Shown in pieces: positions 55,384 through 64,000 of a DNA stretch of 64,000 nucleotides. The notes beneath the pieces are model-generated. The model was not told the DNA's origin. It saw nothing but the letters and a program-made list of their open reading frames with translations, and did not search any database. Within the stretch, counting starts at the first letter, position 1. Each line of letters starts with the position of its first letter. This DNA comes from Telopea speciosissima (taxonomy: Eukaryota > Streptophyta > Magnoliopsida > Proteales > Proteaceae). Both the position numbers and the translations under genes were made by a program. Location: the NCBI RefSeq assembly GCF_018873765.1, contig NC_057923.1, forward strand, positions 57,592,593 to 57,656,592, read 5' to 3'.

Positions 55384-56562
55384 ATGCTTGGAATCTGTTC
55401 GATTCCGAACCCTTGTAAGTTTTTCTACTCTAACACTCGCAGAATGTTTAGCTTCTGTAGCAGAAAAATTCTTCATATAAAGTGGTGCGGTGATTCATCA
55501 ACAAATCTCTTTTTTATTCGAAACTCATCTCTTAGATTTAGTTCGAATGCCGCAGAAATACCTTCTCTTACGGTAGATTACCTTATAAACAGATGTGGGT
55601 TAAACCAAGAATCTGCTCTTAAAGCCTCCCAAAGGTTTAATATCAAATCCACCACAAAAGCAGACGCAGTTCTTGCCATTCTCAATAGCTATGGATTACT
55701 CAAACCCTATATCTCAAATCTAATCAGCAAGGACCCAACAATACTCTCAGTGGATCCTAAGACAATCTTGGTCAAAATGGATTTTTTCTCTAATATGGGT
55801 ATTGCAGTCCCCGACCTTGCAAGGATGTTCTGCAGAGACCCAAGCATACTGGCGGGTGCCAGTTTGGAAAAGCAAATTGTTCCTTCCATGGACTTCCTTA
55901 AGAGTTTCGTTCACAATGATAAGAATGTTGCTGTGGCCTTGAGTCGGTTGAGGTGGATTAAGGGGATTCAAAGAGTAATGGAACCTAATATTGGGATCTT
56001 GCGAAATCACGGGGTGCCGGATTCTGGAATTTCGAAACTAATTATACGACGCCCTCAATTACTTACTTGGAAACAACCTCACTTTAATGAGGTTGTCCTG
56101 CAAACCAAGGAACTGGGGTTTGACCCTTCGAGTATGATGTTTATCCATGCCATCTGCTCGCTGTCACAGATGAATAAGACTACGTTGGAAATGAAAATGG
56201 AGGTTTTTAGGAGTTTTGGATGGTCGGAAGATGAGATTCTCTGCCTGTTCAGAAAACAACCCCATTGTTTGACTCGCTCAGAGAAAATTCTTAGGATGCG
56301 ATTGGATTACTTCATGAACAAAATGAGTTGGACTGCAGCAGAAGTTGCCAAGAACCCAGTCGTTTTGCTTCTTAGCATGGAGAAGAGAACTGTTCCAAGG
56401 TATTCTGTTATTCAAGTTCTTCTCTCCCAGGGTTTGATGAAGAAACAAAGTATTAGTACTGCGCTGATATTGAAGGAAGAACAGTTCTTGGAAAACTTTG
56501 TTAGGAAGTATCATCAGGAGCTACCTCAGCTGTTAAAGGAGTACAAACGTAACATGGAATGA
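55384..56562 (+). CDS. mTERF-family protein, gene 5 of the array
   Basis: Intron-less; 392 residues from the ATG at 55384, or 372 from the ATG at 55444 that corresponds to the start in genes 3, 4 and 6. The upstream frame of the paralogues is fused in frame here (MLGICSIPNPCKFFYSNTRR before MFSFCSRK) owing to a one-base length change in the leader, so a longer presequence is possible. Transit-peptide-like N-terminus, TVDYLINRCGLNQESAL, mTERF repeats and the usual basic C-terminus. One codon is missing in the first conserved repeat (TILVKMDFF where genes 3 and 4 have KILEPKIEFF), which alters a conserved Pro position. Otherwise intact. The 3' flank holds the Tourist-like MITE and a SINE but no LINE. 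Confidence 0.93.
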   Translation: MLGICSIPNPCKFFYSNTRRMFSFCSRKILHIKWCGDSSTNLFFIRNSSLRFSSNAAEIPSLTVDYLINRCGLNQESALKASQRFNIKSTTKADAVLAILNSYGLLKPYISNLISKDPTILSVDPKTILVKMDFFSNMGIAVPDLARMFCRDPSILAGASLEKQIVPSMDFLKSFVHNDKNVAVALSRLRWIKGIQRVMEPNIGILRNHGVPDSGISKLIIRRPQLLTWKQPHFNEVVLQTKELGFDPSSMMFIHAICSLSQMNKTTLEMKMEVFRSFGWSEDEILCLFRKQPHCLTRSEKILRMRLDYFMNKMSWTAAEVAKNPVVLLLSMEKRTVPRYSVIQVLLSQGLMKKQSISTALILKEEQFLENFVRKYHQELPQLLKEYKRNME

Positions 56563-56720
56563 CTTGGGAAATGGGATTAGTAATTTGCAGAATTTGTTCT
56601 TACAATTTTGAGAGGTATTTGCAATTTTGTACTTGATGATATTTGGACTTGTAAACATCTAGGTTATTTACTTGCTTTCTTTCTTTGTCTACAAGTAACA
56701 TCCTCTTCTATTGATATTTA

Positions 56721-56949
56721 GGCTCCATTTGTTTCCGTGTAAAACTTTCATTTGGAAAACTTTACATGGGATAATGTAGAAGAGATACATCGGCAACTGT
56801 TACTTGTGTTAGATCTTTGTTGAGAATGATACATCGACCCCATAAAATTTTTCCCCATGAAAATTTTACAAAAAAATTCACCAACTGTGAAAATTTTTAT
56901 TTTACGGTAATTTTTTTTCTGGCTATTTTATGATGAAACTAGCAGAGCC
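56721..56949. mobile_element. Tourist-like MITE behind gene 5
   Basis: Ortholog of 37690-37903 and 50381-50625; starts GGCTCCATTTGTTTCC after TTA and ends AGCAGAGCC. Confidence 0.65.
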
Positions 56950-57137
56950 AAACGGTGTATTTTTCTAAATCCTTGGGTAATGTAGATTGTGGAACATGGT
57001 CCACTGGAAATGGGAAAATTCTCAACTTATAGGCATATTAACTGTACAAGTGATGATCAGTCCAAAATGAACCCAACAATGTGGGAGTTAGTGAGTAGAT
57101 TCTCAATTTGACTTCTTTAGTGGAAGTAAGTTCTCAG
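56950..57137. repeat. 3' flank of gene 5 with empty LINE site
   Basis: GGAACATGGTCCACTGGAAA (about 56992-57011) continues directly into ATTCTCAACTTATAGGC, the arrangement found on either side of the LINE behind genes 3 and 4. The site was never occupied here. Confidence 0.8.
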
Positions 57138-57298
57138 AGGGCGGGCCTTGGTGCAACGGAAAGGTTGCTTCATTGTGACCAAGTGGTCATGGGTTCGAGT
57201 CTGGAAACAGCCTCCCTGTGAAAGTAGGGGTAAGGCTGCATACATTATGACCCTTCCCAGACCCCGTAGTGGCGAGAGCCTTGTGCACTGGGTACGCC
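57138..57298 (+). mobile_element. tRNA-derived SINE with intact target duplication
   Basis: GGGCCTTGGTGCAACGG (A box), GGTCATGGGTTCGAGTC (B box), GGAAACAGCCTC, GGGTAAGGCTGC, ending CACTGGGTACGCCC. Flanked by a 21-23 bp direct repeat with one mismatch (57117-57137 and 57301-57321, AGTGGAAGTAAG). Units 3 and 4 are empty at this point (about 44157 and 51503). Not a tRNA gene. Confidence 0.92.
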
Positions 57299-58194
57299 CT
57301 TTAGTGGAAGTAAGCTCTCAGTTGACATTCAACCTGAGTATGGCTTACCAATTGTTGGGAGAAGAGTTATTATTGAATTTACTGTTTTCTCAGTTTTCAT
57401 ATTGACAAGTCGGTTGCCTGTGTTAGATCTTTGTTGAGAATGATAGTATCAGGTGAGAGGAAGAGATATAACGTGTGTTCGATTATATTCTGATTGGCAA
57501 TCATATCATACAAGTCAACGATTTTTATTGAGACCAGGTGGGTTTGCTTCTTATTTTCTTGCAACTTAATGTTTCATGTTATGCAGTGGTTATGTGGACG
57601 AGTTAGTTATCTGTTATTGAGATCTTTGAAGACATTAAAACAGCTATAGAATATAAGCCACAGCCTTTAAGGACTTACATTTCCTTATTATGGCATTTAA
57701 AGTTGGTCATTGCAAAAGGCAGTTGACAAGTTGTATTAGAAGCAATGGAAGTGTTAAGCTTGAGTGAACTTCAATAGTTTTTTGGAAAGACAAGTTAGTA
57801 GTTTTTGTAGTACAACCTACTAAAATTCTGAAAAAGTTAAAAGAAAAATCTTAAAAACCTTGCATGACCATTTTGGGTTATGGTTTCTTAGGTAGACATT
57901 GCTTGGCCTTGTCAATTTTTCATGAGCTTCTTACATGATATTGGTCAAATTTGTTAATATATATGAGATATAATGATGGTATAAATGGATGTGTCATTTT
58001 CATGTATGTTTCCAGTATCAACCATTACTGTGAAAATTATCCATTTTTTATCTTCTCTAGAACTTATGACTTTAAGTGAGATGATTTCATCACTACTTTC
58101 ACATTATTAAAAGAAAAAGGAAAAAATAAAAAATAAAATGTTGATGAACTCTTTGTATAGAATAGAGTGAAAATTTTATAATGGTCAGCAAGGA
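57299..58194. repeat. Tail of the gene 5 unit
   Basis: Collinear with 51520-52374. No gene. Confidence 0.65.
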
Positions 58195-58975
58195 ATGTAA
58201 AGGATCTTTGTTTCCTGACAAACTGGATGCTCACCCCCAAAAGATTTCAGAATAGATCCAGACATCTCCAAGGCAAGAATCCTGATGAGGTGAGCATGAA
58301 TGTCAAGCACCAAGATGAGTGTGAGGGATCTATTCAAATGCAGATGGCTGGAAAATATCTTCCTGGCATGTTATTGTGCATTTGTTTCATTATTTCTTGA
58401 AATAATCCCCATGTTCTTCTTTGCAAACCAGTTATCGCATCTATGTTACTTAGTTGGTTCAAATCCGCTAGTTAATTTGCATAGTTTCCTGAACTCTATC
58501 CATGGACAGAATCTCATTGCAGTTCTCAACTACTTCCTTCACCGCCCCCCCCCCCCCCCCCAACCCAAAAAATATATATATTAAATAAAAGGTTCTTCCA
58601 GGGAAGGGGTGATAGGGAAGCAGATATGTCTAGTGGTTATTTGTTATCAGTGTGATACTATTCATTCAGTTTTTTGCTGTTTGCAACCATAATGATTCAT
58701 GTTGCCTAATTGATTCAGATCTCTGAAGAACGTGATTTATCAAAAATAAATAAGAGTGGCAGAGACCTGGTACGAGTCCCATTTTCACAGGGTCATGGGA
58801 GACTTCAGTTTGCCTGGGGATCTTGAATGCTGTCAGGGACTCATGATTAGGAAATCTCATAGTACTGTGGTTCTAAATCATGTTATGAGGGATGGTTGCA
58901 GACAAGCAGGGGTAAATGGTCATTTGTTAGCTGTTAATGACAAGTTTTCCCAGGTATATAGTATGAAGCCATAAA
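58195..58975. repeat. Duplicated non-mTERF segment, copy behind gene 5
   Basis: Collinear with 52375-53060, with a poly-C run at about 58545-58560. The frame at 58756-58974 crosses the GGGTCATGGGAGACTTCAG block but is not conserved in the other copy, so I do not call it a gene. Confidence 0.6.
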
Positions 58976-60199
58976 ATAGTAGGTAACTATGGTCTTGACG
59001 TCATTGTGATAGTTTCTTTTGTTTTTATTGATATTTCTTGGTTCGATCAAATCTTGAATTTTGATTTTTGTATTTCATTCTACATACCTTTGTAGCATTA
59101 GTGGGAGTCTTTGTTGGAGTGATGCATTTCATTAAGATTTCTATCATTCGAGACCTTTACACTGATGGTCGAGAAAGATTGGAATTACCAAACTGTGTTG
59201 AAACTGAAATAATTCAAGAAATCATATAAAAAAGCAAGGGGTTCCTTGCAAGGTAGGCAAGGTGTGAACATTGTATTCATTGATGTCTCTATTGGATTTC
59301 ATTTTTGGACGGGTGCACCTTTGGTGTTACTTAACATGATTTGATAAGGTATGCATAAGAGCTCACAGAGCTTATGTTCTTGTTGATTGTGATTCAGTTA
59401 GTGCTTTTGATAACTTAAAGGGGATAAGCTTGGGTAACTGCTCTCTACCTTCCTTCACATTTGTGTTGAGGAAGCTTAAATCCAAATACAATTTGCGTAT
59501 GCTTCATTCCTTCTTTGTAGTGCATCTCACTTGCAATTAACGATTTTTAGTGGAAGTTGAAAAAATCTTACTCCCTCTGTTGACAGAATAAAGGTTTTTA
59601 GATTTTAGCATGCTTTGCAATGTATTCATAAGCTGTCACTTCATCTTACCAAGGCTAATGAAATATGGTCCTGAGCTGTTCCACATGGATGGTGATACAA
59701 ATTGCAGGCTGAATACTTAGCAGCAACAGTTGCAGTACATTTGGCAACATCTAGCTACCAAACTTATTTTCATTAATCAACAAAAGAAAGTTGTTCTTGG
59801 CAATAACCAAATCAGTGTTATTGAAGAAAAGTGAACATCATTTTCTCCAATGTTTCTCCCATGACCAGAAAACACATGGGAGATTCACCCATCGAATCTC
59901 AAACAGCATTCAGCCTGTCCTGCTAGGAAACTACAACATTTACTTGGTTCAACTCCAAATTCTTCTGATCAAGGTAATAAACTGCTACAATTACAGTCTT
60001 TACCTTCTCCAGCAAACCACAAACAGTGACAGTTTTCAAGTCCATGCATGGTGAGATGTTTCTGGCAAGGTACTATTTTACTGTAAGTAAATTCCTCAAC
60101 CGTCGCACTTCTGAAGAGAATAAACAAACTATGACACTGTTAGAGCTTGCTGATTTTGACAATTAACAAGAATAGGTGAATTTTAATTTACTTTATCCT
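58976..60199. other. Gene-free stretch with a weak retroelement trace
   Basis: 59705-59860 includes a short AEYLAATVAV-like reading that faintly recalls a copia RNase H, too degraded to define. The rest is unassignable. Confidence 0.25.
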
Positions 60200-60411
60200 C
60201 CCCCCCCCCCCCCCGGATCTTTTCCCCTGAGGTTCGCTGACTGGTACGGTTGTGCTGTTCCTCTCATTAGGGGGGGGGGGGGGCTGAAATGACCATTCCA
60301 CCCCCTGACCGAACACACTGCCTGGGTTGGGCCACCCCCTTTTATTAGAGGCACTAGGGAACCGTACTGGGCAGGGGAACTGCAGGTGATAAAAAATCCC
60401 CCCCCCCCCTC
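60200..60411. mobile_element. Foldback MITE, Mutator-like family A
   Basis: Left arm GACTGGTACGGTTGTGCTG and right arm GGGAACCGTACTGGGCAGG are inverted; the centre reads CATTCCACCCCCTGACCG. Flanked and split by poly-C/poly-G runs. The equivalent point behind gene 2 (about 26766) is only a short C-run. Confidence 0.6.
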
Positions 60412-60419
60412 TTAAAACC

Positions 60420-61125
60420 TAATTTTTGAAGTCCTGGAGAGATTGTATGGAACAATTTGAGCTCTGTGCTTTACAGAAAACTTTGACAGTAAGACAGCTT
60501 TGTACTTCAAAGAGTAGTCTTGAAGACAACTTACAGCCAGAAATTTATTCAAGATTAAAATATGTACTTTTGTTCCCAATATATATTTTTTGGGAAAAAG
60601 ATCTCCGTCCGGGAGTGTGGCTTACGCTAGCACTCCCATATTTTTTAAACACAAGAGCTGAAAATATGATGACTTAATGCTTACATGACTAACAACAAAT
60701 AGGAACCTTCCCATTGTAGAGAAAAAGAGGGGTTCCCTTTTTATGCATTAGCCACCTTAGAAATAGAAATAAGAAGTTCCTTATCTGAAAAATAGAAACT
60801 GATCCCTATTTTTGTGCAGGCTCCAAAGTCCCTCTAAGTCGGGCTTATAGAATGACCCGTTACAATAGAAAAATAAAAATTACTTGGCCGATGACCCATA
60901 TAATCCATTGGGGACTTAAATTTGGGTTTATGGACATGTGGGTTCAATTTAACCCAAAAAACTGAACCAAACCCAATTCGAAAATTGTTCTTCTTTCACA
61001 GGTTGTGATCTGCATCACAAAGTTGTCTGCCTACCATTATGGGTTATCTGCCTCAGTGTGCTACTCTAAGATGCTCCTGCTTTTGCTAAACGCTCTAAGC
61101 ACTTACATGTTGGTAACTGATTTGA
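60420..61125. repeat. Old segmental duplication shared with 26.75-27.3 kb
   Basis: See 26750-27300. Contains extra insertions, including the half-MITE at 60590-60645. Confidence 0.75.
60590..60645. mobile_element. Small insertion of the CGGGAGTGTGGC MITE family
   Basis: GGGAAAAAGATCTCCGTCCG plus GGAGTGTGGCTTACGC matches one arm of 18603-18724. It interrupts the sequence that is continuous at about 26955 (TTTTGAAACACAAGAGC). Confidence 0.6.
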
Positions 61126-61224
61126 AATTTTGAAGAACCAGTAGGAGACTTCTTAGTTTGCCAAGGATATTGAACTCTGTCTGGAAACGATCCTGTAATA
61201 TTTTGATTAGTATCTGTGTATTTT

Positions 61225-61867
61225 ATTCGATGTGATACTTGGAGTAAGACCTAAACCATGCATGTCTTTCCTCACCACTTCTCCTAAGATCATTTTAGGT
61301 CTGTCCTTAACTCTTTTAGAATCTTCAATTAGAATCCCATCAAATCTTCTAACCTGAAGCATTCAAAGGCCTCCATTGAACATGGTCATGTCACCTCAGT
61401 CGACTTTCTTGAAGGTATCTTGAATCGGGGCTACTCCCATGCCAACTCTAATAACGTCATTCCTTATATTATCTTTCCTGGTTTTGCCACTCATCCATCT
61501 CAACATCTTCACCCCTTCTCCTAAGGTCATTTTAGGTCTGCTCTTAACTCTTTGAGAATCTTCAATTAGAATCGTGTCTAATTTTCCAACCTAAAGCATT
61601 CAAAGGCCTTTGATGAACATGGCCATGTCACCTCAATCAACTTTCATGAAGTTTATTTTGAATCAGGGCTACTCCCATGCCAACTCTAATAACTTCATTC
61701 CTTATTTTATCCTTCGTGGTTTTGCCACTCATCCATCTCAACATCCTCATTTCTACTAAATGTAGTTTATTTATATGACACTTCTTGATGGCCCAAAACT
61801 CCACGCCATACATCATAGCCGGTCTAATGATTGTCCTATGAAATTTTTTTGTAAAGTTTTTTTTCAC
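61225..61867 (-). mobile_element. 5'-truncated RTE-type LINE with an internal 237-bp tandem repeat
   Basis: Minus-strand ORF2 C-terminus: FHRTIIRPAMMYGVEFWAIKK, MRMLRWMSGKTTKDKIRNE, then KDMHGLGLTPS (about 61240-61275). The segment 61275-61511 is repeated at 61512-61750 with period 237 (CTTCTCCTAAG.TCATTTTAGG twice). The frame is damaged. Confidence 0.75.
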
Positions 61868-63080
61868 ACATTTATTGTATTTTGTTCAATATTTCACAAA
61901 AAAATTTTTCATTTTTTTCTCCCATTTTGATTTTTAAAATTTCTGCTTTTTATTTTGAAGTTTTACCTTTTTATTATTTTTTCGACTGATACAAATGAGG
62001 TTTTCAAAAATTGCAAGTTATTCCAGACCGTATGGGCTAATTCATATCGGTATTTGCGGAATCCAATACTGATTACTAAAACCATAAAACACACATTTAA
62101 AAAGTTTCTTTCTCATTCTGTTTTACTTCAATATATTGACTATAGTAAATATACAAACAAAAAATTTAATTCCTTTAATTTCCCTCACTTCTAACTAAAT
62201 TGTGCTAAAGTGAAACAACATTTGTGTACTATTTGTGGGATTCATTGGATCATGATTTGAGGAATCGGTATCGGATGATCAAATACCAATTTTATCAAAA
62301 TTTTATTATATTTTTAAAATTAATATCACTTGTCATTATCTTATGGGTCGTACACTCGTACCACCCATCCTAATTGATATCACGATACCGATTACTAAAT
62401 CCATGCATTGGAATCGTTTGCTTCAACACCTCTCATGCATGGTTTGAGGGAGAAATGATACAGATTCTTGTTTGGTCCCATATCGATGGATCAATTCAGA
62501 TAAAAAGCAAAATGGTAAAAATAATTGAGCAAATCCGGACTTCTTATTGTTCCACACTTTCACTCATAGTTGGAAAATCAGGTTTTTTAATTCGACTTGT
62601 TAAATTTAATAATTAGATGAGTCACATTTTGTTTTCTTATTTTTTAATTTAATAAATATGTACAAATTAGTAAAAAATAAATAAAAAACTAAAAATATAT
62701 GAAAAAACCAGAAAAAATCAAGGAAATATATATCAATGTATTTTGAGTTTGTACCATTGAACAAGAGAAGTTGATGATTTCTTACTATTTTAGAATACAA
62801 AATGTACTATTTTACCAGTGAATCGATTTTATGTGTTTTTAAAATACGATTGAATTCGCTAAATCTATCATGCCTTGGATAAAATTTTTGAATATTATTT
62901 GACTTCAAAGATTTATAATCGAGTCTAGTCATTTTTTACCTTAAATTAAAAATTAATCTACACGACTCTTGATTAGATTTTTCAAAGAATTTTACTTGAC
63001 TCGGGCGATTCGACCTAGTCAAAACCCGTTTCCAACTATGCTCTCACTTATAGAAGTACCTATGACGCACTAACAATTGA
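61868..63080. other. Gene-free, very AT-rich stretch before gene 6
   Basis: Poly-T-rich; GGAATCGGTATCGGATGATC-type dispersed repeat words at about 62040-62500. The conserved AGACCGG promoter block of genes 3-5 is not found. Homology to the other leaders begins only at about 63081. Confidence 0.35.
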
Positions 63081-63200
63081 ATCCTTGGTTTTCAGCTTCA
63101 GCCCTGAACATCCCATTGAGAAGACGAGAGGAGATTGGGAAGTCCATGCCTGGAACCTGTTCGATCCCGAACTCTTGTAAGTGATTAACCCTCTCCCAGA
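63081..63200 (+). promoter_or_regulatory. Leader of mTERF gene 6
   Basis: Shares CCTTGGTTTTCAGCTTCA and GAGAAGACGAGAGGAGATTGG with genes 3-5, but lacks their GGATTTGATTACG block. A 12-codon upstream frame (MPGTCSIPNSCK) occupies 63146-63184. Confidence 0.45.
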
Positions 63201-64000
63201 ATGTTTAGCTTCTGTAGCAGAAAGTTTTTTCGTATAAAGTGGTCTGGTGATTTATCAACATTTTTCCTTCTCATTCGAAACTCATCTCTTAGGTTTAGTT
63301 CAAATGCCACAGAACAGTCGTCTCTCACGGTAGATTACCTCATAAAAAGATGTGGGTTAACCCAAGAATCTGCTCTTAAAGCATCCCAAAGGATTAATAT
63401 CAAATCCACCACAAATGCAGATTGGGTTCGCGCCCTCCTAGACAGCTATGGATTACCTAAATCCTGTATCTCGAAGCTAATCAGCAACCACCCAGCAGTA
63501 CTCTCTGGGAATCCTAAGAAAATCTTGGAACCCAAGATTGAATATTTCTTAAATATGGGGATGACAGTTCCCGACCTTGCAAAGATTTTCTCTAAGGACC
63601 CAAGCATACTAGCGGGTGCCAGTTTGACAAACCAAATTATTCCTTCCATGGAGTTCCTTAGGAGTTTCCTTAACGATGGTAAGAATATTGCTTTGGTCTT
63701 GAGTCGGTTGAGGTGGAATACGGGGTTTCAAAGACTAATGGAACCCAATATTGAGTTGTTGCGAAACCAGGGGGTGCCGGAACCTGTGATTTCAAAACTA
63801 GTTATAATATGCCCTCAAGCACTTACTTTGAAACAACCTCGGTTTAATGAGGCTGTCCTGAAAGCCAAGGAAATGGGTTTTGACCCCTCAAGTTTGATGT
63901 TTGTCCATGCCATACGCACGCTGTCACAGATGAATACTACGTTGGAAACAAAACTGGAGGTTTTTAGGAATTTTGGATGGTCTGAGGATGAGATTCTGTG
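63201..64000 (+). CDS. mTERF-family protein, gene 6 of the array (cut by the window edge)
   Basis: Open from the ATG at 63201 (MFSFCSRKFFRIK) to the end of the window, 266 codons without a stop. It corresponds to residues 1-267 of gene 3, so about 105 residues should lie outside. Transit-peptide-like N-terminus, TVDYLIKRCGLTQESAL, EPKIEYFLNMGMTVPDLAKIF, MEPNIELLRNQGVPE and FRNFGWSEDEIL. One codon fewer than its paralogues near the MNTTLETKLEVF segment. It is more diverged than genes 3 and 4 from one another, for example NADWVRALLDS for KADSVLALLNS. Confidence 0.9.
   Translation, partial: MFSFCSRKFFRIKWSGDLSTFFLLIRNSSLRFSSNATEQSSLTVDYLIKRCGLTQESALKASQRINIKSTTNADWVRALLDSYGLPKSCISKLISNHPAVLSGNPKKILEPKIEYFLNMGMTVPDLAKIFSKDPSILAGASLTNQIIPSMEFLRSFLNDGKNIALVLSRLRWNTGFQRLMEPNIELLRNQGVPEPVISKLVIICPQALTLKQPRFNEAVLKAKEMGFDPSSLMFVHAIRTLSQMNTTLETKLEVFRNFGWSEDEIL

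Noticed and set aside
57138-57298. tRNA gene suggested by A-box and B-box sequences (also at 28276-28436)
   Set aside because: No cloverleaf can be drawn, the family is repeated and the 57 kb copy has a retroposition target duplication: these are SINEs.
58756-58974. 72-residue open frame in the co-duplicated segment
   Set aside because: The corresponding region at 52.9-53.1 kb does not keep the frame, so coding conservation is not supported.
59705-59860. Copia RNase H relic
   Set aside because: Only a short AEYLAATVAV-like string is visible; too weak to annotate as an element.

Overview
This 64 kb window is nuclear DNA of a flowering plant. It is AT-rich and gene-poor, and it is crowded with plant transposon families: RTE-type LINEs, tRNA-derived SINEs, Tourist-, hAT- and Mutator-like MITEs, and Ty1/copia and Ty3/gypsy fossils. 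The species cannot be fixed from the sequence. The host genes I can support are six intron-less mTERF-family genes (mitochondrial transcription termination factor-like proteins), all on the + strand, and one LYR-motif gene. The mTERF genes are called genes 1 to 6 in left-to-right order; gene 6 runs off the right edge.

Layout. 1-9.2 kb: no gene; MITEs, foldback elements, one LINE 3' end and GC-rich dispersed repeats. 9.3-10.5 kb: mTERF gene 1. 10.5-19 kb: gene-free, with an old duplicated block (10.65-11.96 kb against 15.3-17.8 kb), a gypsy-type fossil, a LINE RNase H remnant and MITEs. 19.3-19.8 kb: LYR-motif gene. 20-25 kb: mostly unassignable, with a LINE 3' end. 25.1-26.3 kb: mTERF gene 2. 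26-32 kb: gene-free, with a SINE and a clean Tourist-like MITE. 32.3-44.5 kb: duplication unit holding mTERF gene 3, a near-perfect 1.27 kb tandem duplication, and a LINE fragment into which a 5.4 kb copia element has inserted. 44.5-52.2 kb: next unit, with mTERF gene 4 and a stray mTERF 3' end behind it. 54.2-59 kb: unit with mTERF gene 5 and a SINE. 59-63 kb: repeats and an old copy of the region behind gene 2. 63.2 kb to the end: mTERF gene 6, truncated by the window.

Biology. All six mTERF proteins have an N-terminus that looks like a mitochondrial transit peptide, followed by helical mTERF repeats; members of this family bind organelle nucleic acid. The LYR protein would also be expected to act in mitochondria. 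Genes 3 to 6 are recent duplicates. They share 5' leader, coding and 3' sequence, differ mostly by amino-acid replacements, and show traces of unequal crossing-over and perhaps gene conversion. The order of transposon insertions in the units gives a relative chronology: the LINE is shared by the units of genes 3 and 4 but absent from that of gene 5, and the copia is only in the unit of gene 3. The most interesting aspect is this young, apparently fast-diverging mTERF cluster. It resembles in genomic style the expanded organelle-RNA/DNA-binding gene clusters from which fertility restorers come; that function is inference only.
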